64,000 nucleotides of DNA from an uncultured SAR116 cluster alpha proteobacterium (lineage in GTDB: Bacteria > Pseudomonadota > Alphaproteobacteria > Puniceispirillales > Marisalimonadaceae), in assembly GCA_902543145.1 (NCBI GenBank), contig CACBXG010000006.1, forward strand, positions 1-64,000. Direction: 5' to 3'. This document shows, in pieces, positions 1 to 9,025 of the stretch (positions within the stretch are counted from its first letter, which is position 1; every line of letters starts with the position of its first letter). The notes beneath the pieces are model-generated. The model was not told the DNA's origin, did no database searches, and saw only the letters and a list, made by a program, of their open reading frames with translations. The translations under genes and the position numbers were made by a program.

Positions 1-2
1 AT

Positions 3-137
3 ATTAAAGGATCTGAAGATGTTCTTAATGTAGCTATAAATATGGTTAGACAAGGTAAAAGTAAGGAAGAAATTATTGAAAATACAGGTTTAAGAGAGGA
101 TGAAGTAGAAGCTATATATACTTATTATAAAAAATAA
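3..137 (+). CDS. C-terminal end of an unrecognised protein with a helix-turn-helix-like tail (partial)
   Basis: An open frame enters from the left edge and runs 44 codons to a TAA at 135-137; its start lies outside the window. The last residues read GKSKEEIIENTGLREDEVEA, a short helix-turn-helix-like pattern. A similar tail ends several small membrane-anchored coiled-coil proteins found near flagellar genes, but too little is visible to assign a family. It converges with the hypothetical gene that ends at 143, leaving only 5 bases between the stops. It could equally be any regulator with a C-terminal HTH. Coding status is likely because the frame is open to the edge and has a sensible composition. 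Confidence 0.55.
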   Translation: MKGSEDVLNVAINMVRQGKSKEEIIENTGLREDEVEAIYTYYKK

Positions 138-142
138 GTCAT

Positions 143-595
143 TTACTCATTTTCTTTTTTCTCAGTTTCTTCAAGTAATATAGCCTTATCGCCTTCTATC
201 ATTTGCTTAGCATCTTCGTCAGTTACGTCAATTTGTATGCCAGATGGAAACCTTACCCCATTAACCTCAGTTGTTTCTTTAATTTGTACTCTTACCCATT
301 CAACAGGAACATCTTTAGGTTTTTTTGAACTTTTAATAATTTTTTCAACAATATTGCTAGCATCATCACTGGCTTCTCTAATTAAATTATCATTTGCAGA
401 ATTTTCATTAATTAAGGCTTGAATTCTTTGATTTAAAACTGAAATTCTTGCAGCTAAGTATGCAATTTTAAAAATTACATCATCGTCTCGTTTTTCAATT
501 TCTTTTATTTTTTTTGCAATTTGATCAAGTGATAAATTTTCAAACTCATCTAAAAGCTCTTCTTTTTTATCAATGATTTTTTCTGACAAATCCAT
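143..595 (-). CDS. hypothetical protein, 150 aa, divergent from flgB
   Basis: The product starts MDLSEKIIDKKEELLDEF. It has a charged helical N-terminal half (about residues 1-85, probably coiled coil) and a small C-terminal segment (about 95-140) with the pattern EVNGVRFPSGIQIDVTDEDA, which looks like a short beta-rich domain. No signal peptide or membrane segment is visible. I do not recognise the family. It is transcribed away from flgB, and its 5' region shares the 125-bp gap holding the flgB sigma-54 promoter and a GTCGTA box, so co-control with the flagellar genes is possible. A flagellar role is only an inference from position. Confidence 0.7.
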   Translation of the reverse strand: MDLSEKIIDKKEELLDEFENLSLDQIAKKIKEIEKRDDDVIFKIAYLAARISVLNQRIQALINENSANDNLIREASDDASNIVEKIIKSSKKPKDVPVEWVRVQIKETTEVNGVRFPSGIQIDVTDEDAKQMIEGDKAILLEETEKKENE

Positions 596-620
596 ATTAA
601 ATATCCTACATCATAAATCT

Positions 621-631
621 AATACGACAAT
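621..631 (-). promoter_or_regulatory. GTCGTA box upstream of flgB
   Basis: Read on the minus strand this is ATTGTCGTATT. The core GTCGTATTA recurs just after the fliD sigma-54 promoter (22734-22742), and GTCGTAA recurs upstream of flagellins A and C. It lies about 36 bp upstream of the -24 element of the flgB promoter, a plausible place for an activator such as the FlbD-like proteins encoded here. Function is inferred only from recurrence. Confidence 0.35.
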
Positions 632-664
632 ATAAAAAAAACTAAAGTTTTTTTGGAAATTAAA

Positions 665-681
665 TTGGCATTCAATTTGCA
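665..681 (+). promoter_or_regulatory. sigma-54 promoter of flgB
   Basis: TTGGCATTCAATTTGCA has the -24 GG at 667-668 and the -12 GC at 679-680, exactly 10 bases apart, as required by RpoN holoenzyme. It lies 40 bp upstream of the chosen flgB ATG and is one of seven near-identical sites in the window, each before a flagellar gene. Confidence 0.8.
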
Positions 682-720
682 GAAGTATTGAAAATACGAA
701 TAATCAACGAGTTTTTAAAA

Positions 721-1107
721 ATGGATACAATTAAGGATCAAATATCTTTTTATTCATCAGCTTTACAGTTGAGAGGAAAACGCAATAATATATTAGCATC
801 TAACATAGCTAATGCTGCAACACCAAATTATAAAGCAAGAGATATAAGTTTTGAGGATGAAATAAAAAAATTCGATAAAAATGGTCCGATATTAACAACC
901 CATGATAATCATATTGTTCAAAATTCAGGTAAATCAATACATGAGACCTCCTATAGAGAACCATTGATAACTTCTTTAGATGGAAACACAGTAGAGCTAG
1001 CTGTTGAGCAAATGCAATTTGCAGAAAATTCAATGAGATACACAACTACTGTAAATTTTCTGAATGGAAAAATTAATAAAATCATTTCAGCAATAAAGGG
1101 TGAATAA
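721..1107 (+). CDS. flgB: flagellar basal-body rod protein FlgB
   Basis: This is the proximal rod subunit, exported through the flagellar type III apparatus to the periplasm. The N-terminus carries the rod/hook signature around residues 26-40 (LASNIANAATPNYKARDI), and the C-terminal helix (ELAVEQMQFAENSMRYTT) packs against it in the family. I chose the ATG at 721 (128 aa, normal length) over a TTG at 688, because 688 lies only 8 bases after the sigma-54 -12 element and would add an untypical 11-residue extension. It is the first gene of the flgBCDEF run. The stop overlaps the flgC start by one base (TAATG), suggesting translational coupling. Confidence 0.95.
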   Translation: MDTIKDQISFYSSALQLRGKRNNILASNIANAATPNYKARDISFEDEIKKFDKNGPILTTHDNHIVQNSGKSIHETSYREPLITSLDGNTVELAVEQMQFAENSMRYTTTVNFLNGKINKIISAIKGE

Positions 1108-1520
1108 TGGATATTAAATCAGTATACGACATCGCAGGAAGAGCCATGGCAGCTCAGTTAGTCAGATTAAACACTGTTGCATCTAATCTTGCTAATGCTG
1201 GTTCTACTACAGGAAATCCAAAAACAACTTATAAACCATTAAAGCCTGTATTTGAGACACAATACAGTGATTTAGTTAAAAAAAATGGTGTCGCTACTGT
1301 TGACGCTGTTGAGGTTAAAGAAATTGGTAGGGAACCAATTAAACAATATATGCCAAATCATCCAGCTGCTGACGCACAAGGATATGTTTATAAAGCCGCT
1401 GTAAACGTAGATGAGGAAATGGTCGATATGCTTGAAGCTTCCAGGCAGTATCAAAATAATGTTGAAGTTATCTCAACTTTGAGAGCTTTAACAATGAGAA
1501 CAATTAATATTGGTAAATAA
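1107..1520 (+). CDS. flgC: flagellar basal-body rod protein FlgC
   Basis: A second proximal rod subunit of 137 aa, the usual FlgC length. The N-terminal rod motif is near residues 20-32 (RLNTVASNLANAGSTTG), and the FlgC-type C-terminus reads EMVDMLEASRQYQNNVEVIS. It follows flgB with a one-base overlap and is 9 bp from flgD, so it belongs to the operon driven from the sigma-54 promoter at 665-681. Nothing unusual is seen, in contrast to the giant hook gene downstream. Confidence 0.96.
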   Translation: MDIKSVYDIAGRAMAAQLVRLNTVASNLANAGSTTGNPKTTYKPLKPVFETQYSDLVKKNGVATVDAVEVKEIGREPIKQYMPNHPAADAQGYVYKAAVNVDEEMVDMLEASRQYQNNVEVISTLRALTMRTINIGK

Positions 1521-1529
1521 GGAAATAAA

Positions 1530-2222
1530 ATGTCTGAAATTAATTCATCAAATCAATCATTAACCAAAATTTTAGATAAATTAGGAATAAACTCAGCTAA
1601 AGAGAAATTTGCACCTAAAGAAGCTAAAGATCAACTTGGTCAAGAAGATTTTTTAAAATTAATGACAACACAGTTGCAAAATCAAGATCCATTTGCACCA
1701 GTTGATAATGCTGATTTCATAGCCCAAATGGCACAATTTTCAACGGTAACAGGTATAACTTCGATGGATCAGACCATGAAGTCAGTAAGTCAACAGTTAT
1801 CTGAGATGAGAATTGCTTCAACAACACAGCTGATGGGACATTCCGTATTAGTTCCTGGAAAGTTCGCAAGGCCTGACAAAGAAGGCGTTATTAGTGGTGT
1901 GGTAGATTTACCAGACACAGCATCTAACTTAAACATTATTTTTGAAAATAGTGAAGGTGAGGTCTTACACCAAGATACATTAGGAATGCAAAAGGCAGGT
2001 TTAGTTGGTTTTGAGTGGAAGGATTTACCGGACGATATTAGAAAGTCAGGAACTCCAATAACTATTCGTGCTTTTACTGGTAATACAGGTGATACAGGTG
2101 AATTACCAACTCAGGTTTTTGCTCATGTTTCAGGAACTTCAAAAACTGATACTGGAGTAATGTTAGAGGTTGAGGATTATGGAAAAATTGATCCCTCTCA
2201 AGTTGTCAGATTTAAAAATTAA
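1530..2222 (+). CDS. flgD: hook assembly scaffold FlgD
   Basis: FlgD caps the growing hook and is discarded when FlgK replaces it. The conserved N-terminal block is visible at about residues 35-60 (LGQEDFLKLMTTQLQNQDPF), followed by FIAQMAQFSTVTGITSM. The C-terminal part (about 100-225) contains the beta-sandwich/FLgD-Tudor region. At 230 aa it has normal length, so the cap scaffold has not grown with the outsized hook protein it polymerises. The AAGGAAATAAA leader gives a reasonable ribosome binding site. Confidence 0.95.
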   Translation: MSEINSSNQSLTKILDKLGINSAKEKFAPKEAKDQLGQEDFLKLMTTQLQNQDPFAPVDNADFIAQMAQFSTVTGITSMDQTMKSVSQQLSEMRIASTTQLMGHSVLVPGKFARPDKEGVISGVVDLPDTASNLNIIFENSEGEVLHQDTLGMQKAGLVGFEWKDLPDDIRKSGTPITIRAFTGNTGDTGELPTQVFAHVSGTSKTDTGVMLEVEDYGKIDPSQVVRFKN

Positions 2223-2254
2223 GAATTATATTATAATATTAGGAGAAATTAGAG

Positions 2255-5200
2255 ATGTCATTTTACACCGCTCTTACAGGACTTAACGGATCACAAGCTG
2301 ATATTTCAGCTACTTCGAACAACATTGCTAACGTTGCAACAACAGGTTACAAAAGAAGTAAAGCTGAATTTGGTGATATATTTGCGACATCCCCATTACA
2401 AAATGCCTCATCTTCTATTGGTTCTGGAACAATTTTGAAAGGTATTAAACAACAGTTTACTCAGGGAAACGTTTCTTCTTCACTTAATGCATTGGATATG
2501 GCTATTTCTGGTCAAGGTTTTTTTGCTCTAAAGCCGTCATTAACTACTAACCAAACTGTTTATACAAGAAACGGTTCATTCTCTGTTAATAATGACAGAT
2601 TTGTTGTTGACTCAGCTGGCCAGTTTGTTCTTGCACTACCGGTGTCAGATGATGGTTCTGTGCAAGGTGGTGAAATTGTAGATGCAAAGCCATTAAAATT
2701 AGAATTGGAAGCAGGTGAGGCTAAAAAAACAGATAATCTTGAGTTGGCTGTAAACTTACCAGCATCATCTACAGTATTTGAGTCAGCTGCAGATTTTGAC
2801 CCTAAAAATCCTGCCACATTTAATTCATCAACTTCTGTCACAATTTTTGATAACTTGGGTAATCCAGTCATTGCAACTGCCTTTTTTATCAAAACTCAAG
2901 CTGCATCTGGAGATCAGGTAACGCATAAATACCAAACTAAGTTTATTGTTGATGGAAGAGAGGTTCAACCATCATTAACAGAAGCCATTTCTCCTACAGG
3001 TCAGACATTAGTTGTCGATCGTTTTGGTCAAATCATTCCAATCAATGAAAAGCCACAGATTATTTCAGTTGCTCAAACACAACCACTATTTTTCTTAGAT
3101 GATTTATCTAACAAAACTGTGTCTAAGGCAGCAACAGTTGAGTCAACAGTTTTGGAGGATGCTGCCTTTACTGCAACAGCTCCTTCCATTACAGTGGTAA
3201 CTGATCCATTACAATACTACACTACTTATGAAGCTAATCCGACATTAAATAAATCAACATATTGGGGAAAAGATTTTTTAACAGTTCGTGTTGATGATAC
3301 AACTGGTAGTGCTAGTTTTAAAAGTATAGATATAAGACCAGGCACTTACACTGCTACTACTCTTGCATCTGAAGTTCAAAGAGCAATAAACGCTGGTTTA
3401 TCAGATGATTCAAAATTAGCAATTGACCCGGTGACAGATGGAAGTTTTTCAATTCAGTTTAACCAACTTGATAACAACGATGAAATTCAAACATTGTCAG
3501 CTATTAATGTTGATCTGATGAAAGACAGTTTTGTAACTGAAAAGCTTTTTGCAGGTACAAATGGTATTGAAAACGTTGCATCACCAAACTTTACTAGAGA
3601 AGAGTTTTTATCTCATGCACAATTGAGAATTAACGACGCGCTGAATAGGGCAGCTGTATCAGCTGATGGAAATACAAATAATTCATCAACATATGGTGTA
3701 AGCTCACAATTATTTAATAGAGTAACTGGAAAAGCTCTTACAGGTGCTATTAAAGAAACAGAAGTTTTAAGTTTTAATTATAAACATCCAACAACCGATT
3801 TAACTGATGAAAATAATGTAACTATTGAAGAAAAATTTTTACTTCATAGTTATTATAATTCTTCACCTACTTTAAAGGTGTTTGATAAAGCTGTAGACGT
3901 CACTGCTGTTGGTGGAAACACAATGGTACAAGATGCGAGTGGTACATTAAAAGTTTATATAAATGATACTAGTAATACAATTAGTTCAACAAGTTTTCCT
4001 ACTGAAGTTTTTCTTGCTGGAGAATTTGACACCACTGCTTCAACAGTAAACAATTTAAAATATAATGGTGCAAAGTTTTCTGTATCAAGTGCTGGAACGG
4101 ATGCAAATGGTAATGAATTTTTAAACCTTAAATCTGATTCAACTGCAGCAATAAATATAACCGATACTAAGATCAAAGTTTTATATTCAGAATCCAAAGA
4201 TATATCAGCACAGTTTGAGGGTGGAACAGATGTTTTTTCTGGTCAAACTGAGCATTTTGGAAGTAATAGAATTGTATTAAAAGAACTTAATAAACATTCA
4301 TATATAAACAAAAATATTCAGCAGCCAGATACTTTATTAAATAGCTCTGCAGTTACTAACAGTTCTCCAGCTACTGGTGCAGCACTAACTGTAGACACAA
4401 CAGCAGGATTTCCAACATCTGGTACTTTATTGATTGGAACAGAACAAATAACATATACTGGAACTACAGCAACAACTTTTACTGGAATAACAAGAGGTGC
4501 TAATAGTACTAATCCTGCTGCACATCTTGATGATGCCTCAATAAAGTTGTTAACTTTTACGGATGGTATTATGAGTGGTTTTAAGGATATTTTAAGAAAT
4601 ACATCAACCACTGCAGCAACAAATATAATTAGAGAAACAACAGGTGCAGCAGGACAAAACAGTAACTCTTTAGTCGTAGATGGAGGAACTAAAGGTATAA
4701 GAGTAGGTGATATGGTTGTTGGTGCTGGTATACCAGCTGATACAAGGGTTACTGTCATTAATCATAGTACTTCTACTGTAACTTTAAGTGCAAACACAAC
4801 TGCAGCACTTACAGCAACAACGTCAACCGTTGCTGGTACTAAAGTTTCATTTTTGTCGAGTAGTCATACTACTGGAACTCTTGACTATTCAGCAAATCGA
4901 CGAAGCCTTACTGTTGCAGATGTAACCGGCATTACAGTAGGAGATTCTGTATATGGCACTAATATTGCCGCATCTACAACTGTAAGCGCAATCAACGGTA
5001 ATGTAATTACATTGTCAGCGGATGCAGCTACCAATGTAAATGGTGGTGATATTAATGGTGATGAGATAAATTTTGTTAATAAAGATAATTTAGGTGCACA
5101 AGTTCTTTATGACGGAGGAGGCAACGCTCTTGCCGCCGGAGCTACAACTATCGTAGTAGATGCTAATACAAATATTACAGTAGGTGACATAGTTGAGGTT

Positions 5201-7378
5201 GCCGGCGTAACAGCTGGAACAACAGTTACAAATATCAATGGAACTACAATAACTATTAGTGCACCAACAACAGCTGCCATAGCAGATAATACCTCAATAA
5301 CCTTTTTACCAGCAGATTCTGAAGTGTTAAATGTTGGATCAACAGCAGGATTTACTGACGCAACGGCTGATGCACCAGGAAAAATCAAGCTTGGCGATGA
5401 GATTATTACCTACACTGGAAAAACTGCGACAACTCTTACCGGTATTACTCGAAGTGTTGACAATAGCGAAAGTAAGGCACTTGCAGTAGGAGCTACCGTA
5501 AGTTTGTTTGATAGTGTAGTAAACTTAGGATTATCTAATAGAACAACTGACGTTAACACCGATGTAAATGCTACAGCAACAACCATTACTGTAGATTCTA
5601 CTGCAGATTTTGAGGATAGTGGTTTTATCAGAATAGGTAATGAAGTAATTTCATATACGGGTAAAACAGCAACAAGCTTTACGGGGTTAACAAGAGGTGT
5701 TGCGGGAACAACTGCGGCTAGTCACACAAATGATGCTGTTATTACTCAAGAAATTTCTAACACTGATGATTGGGTAGATGAAGATGATCCAGCATTAAGA
5801 ATAGCTTATGATATATCTGGACAAAACTTTACTTTACAGGGCATACCTTCAAAAATTGGTACTTCTACTTCAAGTAAAATGTTTTCATTTTCAGCATATG
5901 GGCCAGGTGAAGGTAGTGGTGCCAACGCTATTGGTTTAAAAACATTAAGTAATAAGGCATCGTCAAATATTGGTGGTGGTGCAGTTTTAAAAGCTGAATC
6001 AGTTCTATTTACTGGTGACCAGATTGCTGCAGATACTCAGCAAGCTTTTGGTGTAGAAGTATCTTATAACAACCTTACTAGGAAATTTAGCATTGCCAGT
6101 GGTACTACCGGTGAAAATATACCTGCAAACTCTGCTGTAGGTGTTGGAGATGCTGGTCAGGCTTCATCAAATATAGAAATTGGTAGATTAGCTATAGTAG
6201 ATGGTGTAGCAACAGCTTCTTCTGCAGGTATTGGTGGTACAAGTGCTTTGCTAGGAATAAATGCTACTAACGAAATTACTACTGTTACTGCAGACACCTC
6301 TGGTAAAGGCTTACAATCTGAAGCTGCAGTTTTAAATGGAAAAACTTCAAACGAAGATTTGTCCGAAGATTTCTTTTTATCAGACGCTGCTGAAGAAACA
6401 ATTTTTGTTGTAAACGTAAATGATATAACTGCTGCTATTAAAGTGCCTGAAGGAGTATATAACGGAACCTCTCTAGCAACGGCATTGCAATCAAGAATTA
6501 ATCAGATGGAAGACTCTTCAGGCAACACTGTCAACGGTGTTACTGTTGTCTACAATACAACAAGCAACTCATTTACATTTACAACAGGAACAACTGGGTT
6601 AAATAGTAAAATATTTGTATCAGCAAGTGCTCGTATGGGATTAAATGATCTTGAACTGCAAACAGGTACTACACCTTCATTTGTTAATATGGCTAATACG
6701 ATTGCTAAATCAGATACTGGTCAGTCTTTGTATGTTAATGATGCTGGAACAACAACAACTCTTGCACCAGATAATGCATGGACACCAACTACTGATGGTA
6801 CTTTTGCAAAAGTATTTTTAAGACCAGGAGAATTAACATTTGATACTCAAGGTAACTTAGTTAGTCCAACACAAAAAGTGAATTATAAGGGTGACTTCGC
6901 AGCAGATGCCGCAGCAGGTACTAATGCTCTGTCTATTGATTTAGATCTAGATTTTGACGGATCGACTCAATTTGCATCTGACTTTAATGTTAGAACTGTT
7001 ACTCAAGATGGGCAAACAGTTGGTAAGTTAGATGGTTTAGATATTGCTGCTAACGGATTAGTAAGTGCTAACTATACTAATGGTTTGAACATTGCTCTTG
7101 GAAGATTAGTTATGGTTAATTTTAATAACCAAAACGGATTGAAACAAATTGGTAACGCAACATATGTTGAAACTTCAGTTTCAGGTGTTGCCGCAGTTGG
7201 GGAAGCTGGTGCTGATGGTTATGGTACAATCTTATCTGGTTCTTTAGAAAGATCAAATGTTGATATTACTGAAGAGTTAGTTAACTTGATTACCGCTCAA
7301 AGAAACTTCCAAGCGAATGCGAAAACAATTGAGACTAATACAAGTCTAACACAAGCGATTATTCAAATTAGAACATAA
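2255..7378 (+). CDS. flgE: giant flagellar hook protein FlgE, 1707 aa
   Basis: The hook subunit, normally about 400-700 aa. N-terminal assembly motif: MSFYTALTGLNGSQADI, with the rod/hook signature NNIANVATTGYKRSKAEF at about 22-39. C-terminal motif: ELVNLITAQRNFQANAKT near the end. Between these conserved ends lies an enlarged Ser/Thr/Gly/Ala-rich centre. It includes three TYTG modules (about residues 708-770, 1023-1085, 1109-1165) and three VGD-type modules (about 803-865, 877-935, 960-1015). The frame is uninterrupted and both termini are intact, so this is one real gene rather than a fusion artefact. A GGAG ribosome binding site precedes the ATG. The modules resemble repeats of phage virion proteins (from memory), which suggests acquired surface domains on the hook. 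Confidence 0.93.
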   Translation: MSFYTALTGLNGSQADISATSNNIANVATTGYKRSKAEFGDIFATSPLQNASSSIGSGTILKGIKQQFTQGNVSSSLNALDMAISGQGFFALKPSLTTNQTVYTRNGSFSVNNDRFVVDSAGQFVLALPVSDDGSVQGGEIVDAKPLKLELEAGEAKKTDNLELAVNLPASSTVFESAADFDPKNPATFNSSTSVTIFDNLGNPVIATAFFIKTQAASGDQVTHKYQTKFIVDGREVQPSLTEAISPTGQTLVVDRFGQIIPINEKPQIISVAQTQPLFFLDDLSNKTVSKAATVESTVLEDAAFTATAPSITVVTDPLQYYTTYEANPTLNKSTYWGKDFLTVRVDDTTGSASFKSIDIRPGTYTATTLASEVQRAINAGLSDDSKLAIDPVTDGSFSIQFNQLDNNDEIQTLSAINVDLMKDSFVTEKLFAGTNGIENVASPNFTREEFLSHAQLRINDALNRAAVSADGNTNNSSTYGVSSQLFNRVTGKALTGAIKETEVLSFNYKHPTTDLTDENNVTIEEKFLLHSYYNSSPTLKVFDKAVDVTAVGGNTMVQDASGTLKVYINDTSNTISSTSFPTEVFLAGEFDTTASTVNNLKYNGAKFSVSSAGTDANGNEFLNLKSDSTAAINITDTKIKVLYSESKDISAQFEGGTDVFSGQTEHFGSNRIVLKELNKHSYINKNIQQPDTLLNSSAVTNSSPATGAALTVDTTAGFPTSGTLLIGTEQITYTGTTATTFTGITRGANSTNPAAHLDDASIKLLTFTDGIMSGFKDILRNTSTTAATNIIRETTGAAGQNSNSLVVDGGTKGIRVGDMVVGAGIPADTRVTVINHSTSTVTLSANTTAALTATTSTVAGTKVSFLSSSHTTGTLDYSANRRSLTVADVTGITVGDSVYGTNIAASTTVSAINGNVITLSADAATNVNGGDINGDEINFVNKDNLGAQVLYDGGGNALAAGATTIVVDANTNITVGDIVEVAGVTAGTTVTNINGTTITISAPTTAAIADNTSITFLPADSEVLNVGSTAGFTDATADAPGKIKLGDEIITYTGKTATTLTGITRSVDNSESKALAVGATVSLFDSVVNLGLSNRTTDVNTDVNATATTITVDSTADFEDSGFIRIGNEVISYTGKTATSFTGLTRGVAGTTAASHTNDAVITQEISNTDDWVDEDDPALRIAYDISGQNFTLQGIPSKIGTSTSSKMFSFSAYGPGEGSGANAIGLKTLSNKASSNIGGGAVLKAESVLFTGDQIAADTQQAFGVEVSYNNLTRKFSIASGTTGENIPANSAVGVGDAGQASSNIEIGRLAIVDGVATASSAGIGGTSALLGINATNEITTVTADTSGKGLQSEAAVLNGKTSNEDLSEDFFLSDAAEETIFVVNVNDITAAIKVPEGVYNGTSLATALQSRINQMEDSSGNTVNGVTVVYNTTSNSFTFTTGTTGLNSKIFVSASARMGLNDLELQTGTTPSFVNMANTIAKSDTGQSLYVNDAGTTTTLAPDNAWTPTTDGTFAKVFLRPGELTFDTQGNLVSPTQKVNYKGDFAADAAAGTNALSIDLDLDFDGSTQFASDFNVRTVTQDGQTVGKLDGLDIAANGLVSANYTNGLNIALGRLVMVNFNNQNGLKQIGNATYVETSVSGVAAVGEAGADGYGTILSGSLERSNVDITEELVNLITAQRNFQANAKTIETNTSLTQAIIQIRT
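4375..5750 (+). repeat. tandem ornament modules inside flgE (TYTG and VGD types)
   Basis: Type 1 copies read roughly DTTAGFPTSGTLLIGTEQIT followed by YTG...TFTGITRG. They begin near 4378, 5322 and 5580, and each ends with an AAH or similar spacer. Type 2 copies read VGDMVVGAGIPADTRV, VGDSVYGTNIAASTTV and VGDIVEVAGVTAGTTV, each followed by I-N-G and a TLS or TIS strand. They begin near 4666, 4885 and 5136. The copies are diverged in DNA, unlike the flgK/flagellin B pair, so they are older duplications. Confidence 0.75.
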
Positions 7379-7407
7379 GTGAGTAAGTAACTTAAGGGGT
7401 AAATAAT

Positions 7408-8160
7408 ATGGATCGAAGTATTTATACAGCTCTTAATAGTATGAATATATTAAGAGATAATAAATCTGTTACAGCACAAAACTTAGCAAACGTAAATGTA
7501 ACTGGTTTTCAAAAAGATATTCAAATTAACTTTGAATCCGTATATTTAGATAGAGATAAGGGTATTGATCCAAGAGTAATGGCATTACAAGATATAGGTG
7601 GCTTCGATTCAACACCTGGCCCAACTCAACCTACTGGAGTACCATTAGATCTTGCTATTGATGGAAATGGATATTTTGTAATAAAACCAGTTAATGGTAA
7701 ATTAGCACTGTCTAGACGAGGTGATTTTACAGTATCAGCTGATGGGACTTTAAGAGATGGATCTGGATCACAACCATTAAGTGTAGATCTTGAACCTATT
7801 ACGATACCACCCCATAGAAAAATATTTGTATCTGGTGATGGGATTGTTGAAATTGAGCCACTTAATGCTCCATTAGGAGAAAAGATTAGGGTAGGGCAAA
7901 TTGGTACTGTTTCTGGATCAGAAGTTCCACTAGCAAAATCTACTGATGGTTTTGTAAGAACTGTTAATGAAACAATCCCTGAACTTGACAATAGAACAAG
8001 ACTTTTAAGTGGTTTTTTAGAAGGGTCTAATGTTAAGTCAGTCGATGAATTAGTAACTGGTATCGATCAATCAAGAGCCTATGAAATAAATGTAAAATTT
8101 ATTAGTACCGCCCAAGAAATAGACGAAGCTAGTGCATCTTTAATGAGAATGCCTAGCTAA
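7408..8160 (+). CDS. flgF: flagellar basal-body rod protein FlgF
   Basis: A proximal rod subunit of 250 aa, normal length. The N-terminal motif is VTAQNLANVNVTGFQKDI at about residues 22-39. The middle contains the FlgF/FlgG signature DLAIDGNGYFVIKP, and the C-terminus has the expected SRAYEINVKFISTAQEIDE. It lies 30 bp after flgE and is likely the last gene of the first transcription unit, because a separate sigma-54 promoter follows before flgG. Its size and composition are ordinary. Confidence 0.94.
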   Translation: MDRSIYTALNSMNILRDNKSVTAQNLANVNVTGFQKDIQINFESVYLDRDKGIDPRVMALQDIGGFDSTPGPTQPTGVPLDLAIDGNGYFVIKPVNGKLALSRRGDFTVSADGTLRDGSGSQPLSVDLEPITIPPHRKIFVSGDGIVEIEPLNAPLGEKIRVGQIGTVSGSEVPLAKSTDGFVRTVNETIPELDNRTRLLSGFLEGSNVKSVDELVTGIDQSRAYEINVKFISTAQEIDEASASLMRMPS

Positions 8161-8174
8161 TTTTCCTTAAAACA

Positions 8175-8191
8175 TTGGCATATCAATTGCA
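8175..8191 (+). promoter_or_regulatory. sigma-54 promoter of flgG
   Basis: TTGGCATATCAATTGCA, with GG at 8177-8178 and GC at 8189-8190, a 10-base gap. It sits in the 64-bp gap between flgF and flgG. It nearly matches the flagellin B promoter, differing mainly in the spacer, and should drive flgGHIJKL. Confidence 0.8.
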
Positions 8192-8224
8192 TTATTATTC
8201 TATATTCAAAAGAAGGAGTAGAAT

Positions 8225-9010
8225 ATGTCTAATGCAATGCACGTGGCCAAAACTGGTTTAAATGCTCAAAATAGTAGAATGCAAGTAATTGCAAATAACC
8301 TTGCAAACGTTAATACTACTGGCTTTAAAAGAGATAGAGCAAATTTTGAAACTCTATTATATCAAGTTATAAAAGCTTCAGGTGCCCAGACATCCGGTGA
8401 AACAAGAACTAATTCTGCTTTTTCTGTAGGAACAGGTGTACGTATTGTAAATGCAGATAAACTATTTACTCAGGGCAACATTGTATCAACAGACAATGCA
8501 TTAGATTTATCAATAGATGGTTCTGGTTTTTTTCAAGTTCTAATACCAGATGGAAGAATTGGATTTACAAGAAATGGTGCTTTTGGAAGAAATGCTGAAG
8601 GTCTTCTAACTACTGCTTCTGGTTATGTTATTCAACCAGAAATTGAAATTCCTGAGGGAGTGACAAACATTAACGTATCAGCTGATGGTATTGTATCAGT
8701 TCAAAATCCTGGAGAAGTTGAAGAAGAAGAAGTTGGACAGTTCCAGTTAGCAGATTTTGCTAATGCAAGGGGTTTACAACCGATCGGGCAATCAATGTTA
8801 GTTGAAACACCTGCAAGTGGTCCAGCTGTAATAGCCAACCCTTTTGAGAATGGATTTGGAAGTTTGGTTCAGGGTGCGCTTGAAAGTTCAAATGTAAATG
8901 TTGTTCAAGAATTAGTTGATATGATTGAAACACAAAGAGCGTATGAAGTTAACTCAAAAGCAATTTCAGGAGTTGACGACATGCTTAGATTTATAAGTCA
9001 AAATCTTTAA
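8225..9010 (+). CDS. flgG: flagellar basal-body distal rod protein FlgG
   Basis: The distal rod subunit (261 aa, standard). N-terminal motif: MQVIANNLANVNTTGFKRDR at about residues 20-39. The internal signature ALDLSIDGSGFFQV is present, and the C-terminus is ELVDMIETQRAYEVNSKAIS. A strong AAGGAG site lies 5 bases before the ATG. It starts its own transcription unit behind a sigma-54 promoter. The flgA gene, which often follows flgG in this group, is missing; flgH comes 16 bp later instead. Confidence 0.96.
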   Translation: MSNAMHVAKTGLNAQNSRMQVIANNLANVNTTGFKRDRANFETLLYQVIKASGAQTSGETRTNSAFSVGTGVRIVNADKLFTQGNIVSTDNALDLSIDGSGFFQVLIPDGRIGFTRNGAFGRNAEGLLTTASGYVIQPEIEIPEGVTNINVSADGIVSVQNPGEVEEEEVGQFQLADFANARGLQPIGQSMLVETPASGPAVIANPFENGFGSLVQGALESSNVNVVQELVDMIETQRAYEVNSKAISGVDDMLRFISQNL

Positions 9011-9025
9011 TTTGTAGGATCTAGA

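Noticed and set aside
688..720. TTG at 688 as the flgB start
   Set aside because: It is only 8 bases after the sigma-54 -12 element, where transcription would barely have begun, and adds a leader not found in FlgB.
4318..5388. Long open frames on the minus strand inside flgE (and similar ones inside flgK, fliD and the flagellins)
   Set aside because: They mirror Ser/Thr/Val-rich repeats, have no binding sites and give Val/Leu/Pro-rich products without domain patterns.
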